DNA of 5,015 nucleotides from Zetaproteobacteria bacterium (GTDB taxonomy: Bacteria > Pseudomonadota > Zetaproteobacteria > Mariprofundales > Mariprofundaceae): NCBI GenBank assembly GCA_021545595.1, contig JAJRVG010000247.1:1-5015 (forward strand), given 5' to 3'. A model generated the notes under the pieces. The model did not search any database and was not told the DNA's origin. It worked only from the letters and a program-made list of their open reading frames with translations. How positions within the stretch are numbered: the first letter of the stretch is position 1; every line of letters begins with the position of its first letter. Positions 5,014 to 5,015 of this stretch are shown piece after piece. Made by a program: the position numbers and the translations under genes.

Positions 5014-5015
5014 AC
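5003..5015 (+). CDS. amrS: Start of a third gene, by context the AmmeMemoRadiSam radical SAM enzyme (3' end outside window)
   Basis: Only the first four codons (MPNE) and one further base are visible. The ATG overlaps the amrA stop by 11 bases and has a well-placed AGGGAG. In many bacteria and archaea a radical SAM enzyme is encoded with the MEMO and AMMECR1 genes, so that is the expected product. The four residues themselves carry no family information. The assignment is inference from gene order, and another overlapping gene cannot be excluded. Confidence 0.5.

Overview
The window is a bacterial chromosomal segment, compactly coded and all on the + strand, with intermediate GC content. The histidine genes and a DedA protein similar to E. 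coli YohD suggest a Gram-negative proteobacterium. Within that a zetaproteobacterium or gammaproteobacterium seems plausible, but this is an impression from gene style and not something the sequence proves.

Layout. Positions 1-2807 hold the end of a histidine operon in the order hisB (3' end only), hisH, hisA, hisF. HisB makes imidazole-acetol phosphate, HisA isomerises ProFAR to PRFAR, and HisH and HisF form the glutamine-dependent imidazole glycerol phosphate synthase. Key catalytic residues are visible in all four. Positions 3014-3610 encode a DedA-family membrane protein of the YohD type. From 3681 to the window end lies a tightly overlapping trio: a MEMO-family protein (amrB), an AMMECR1-domain protein (amrA), and the first four codons of a third gene. 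By context the third is the radical SAM enzyme (amrS) of the conserved but functionally unexplained 'AmmeMemoRadiSam' locus.

The most unusual content is non-coding. The gaps hisB-hisH, hisA-hisF and hisF-dedA each contain one copy of a 94-95 bp element: two in + orientation (458-552, 1944-2038) and one inverted (2822-2915). Each copy has the same order of four short hairpins with conserved spacing. The stems differ in sequence between copies but keep their pairing through compensatory changes. The first and last hairpins carry GGA in or at their loops. The two + copies end 8 and 13 bases before the hisH and hisF start codons, and the last hairpin holds the only Shine-Dalgarno-like sequence near those starts. 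I cannot match this element to a named family. It could be a dispersed REP/MITE-like repeat, a single-strand transposition substrate, or a structured RNA that affects translation, for example through a CsrA/RsmA-type protein.

No rRNA, tRNA, CRISPR array, insertion sequence with a transposase, or convincing rho-independent terminator was seen.
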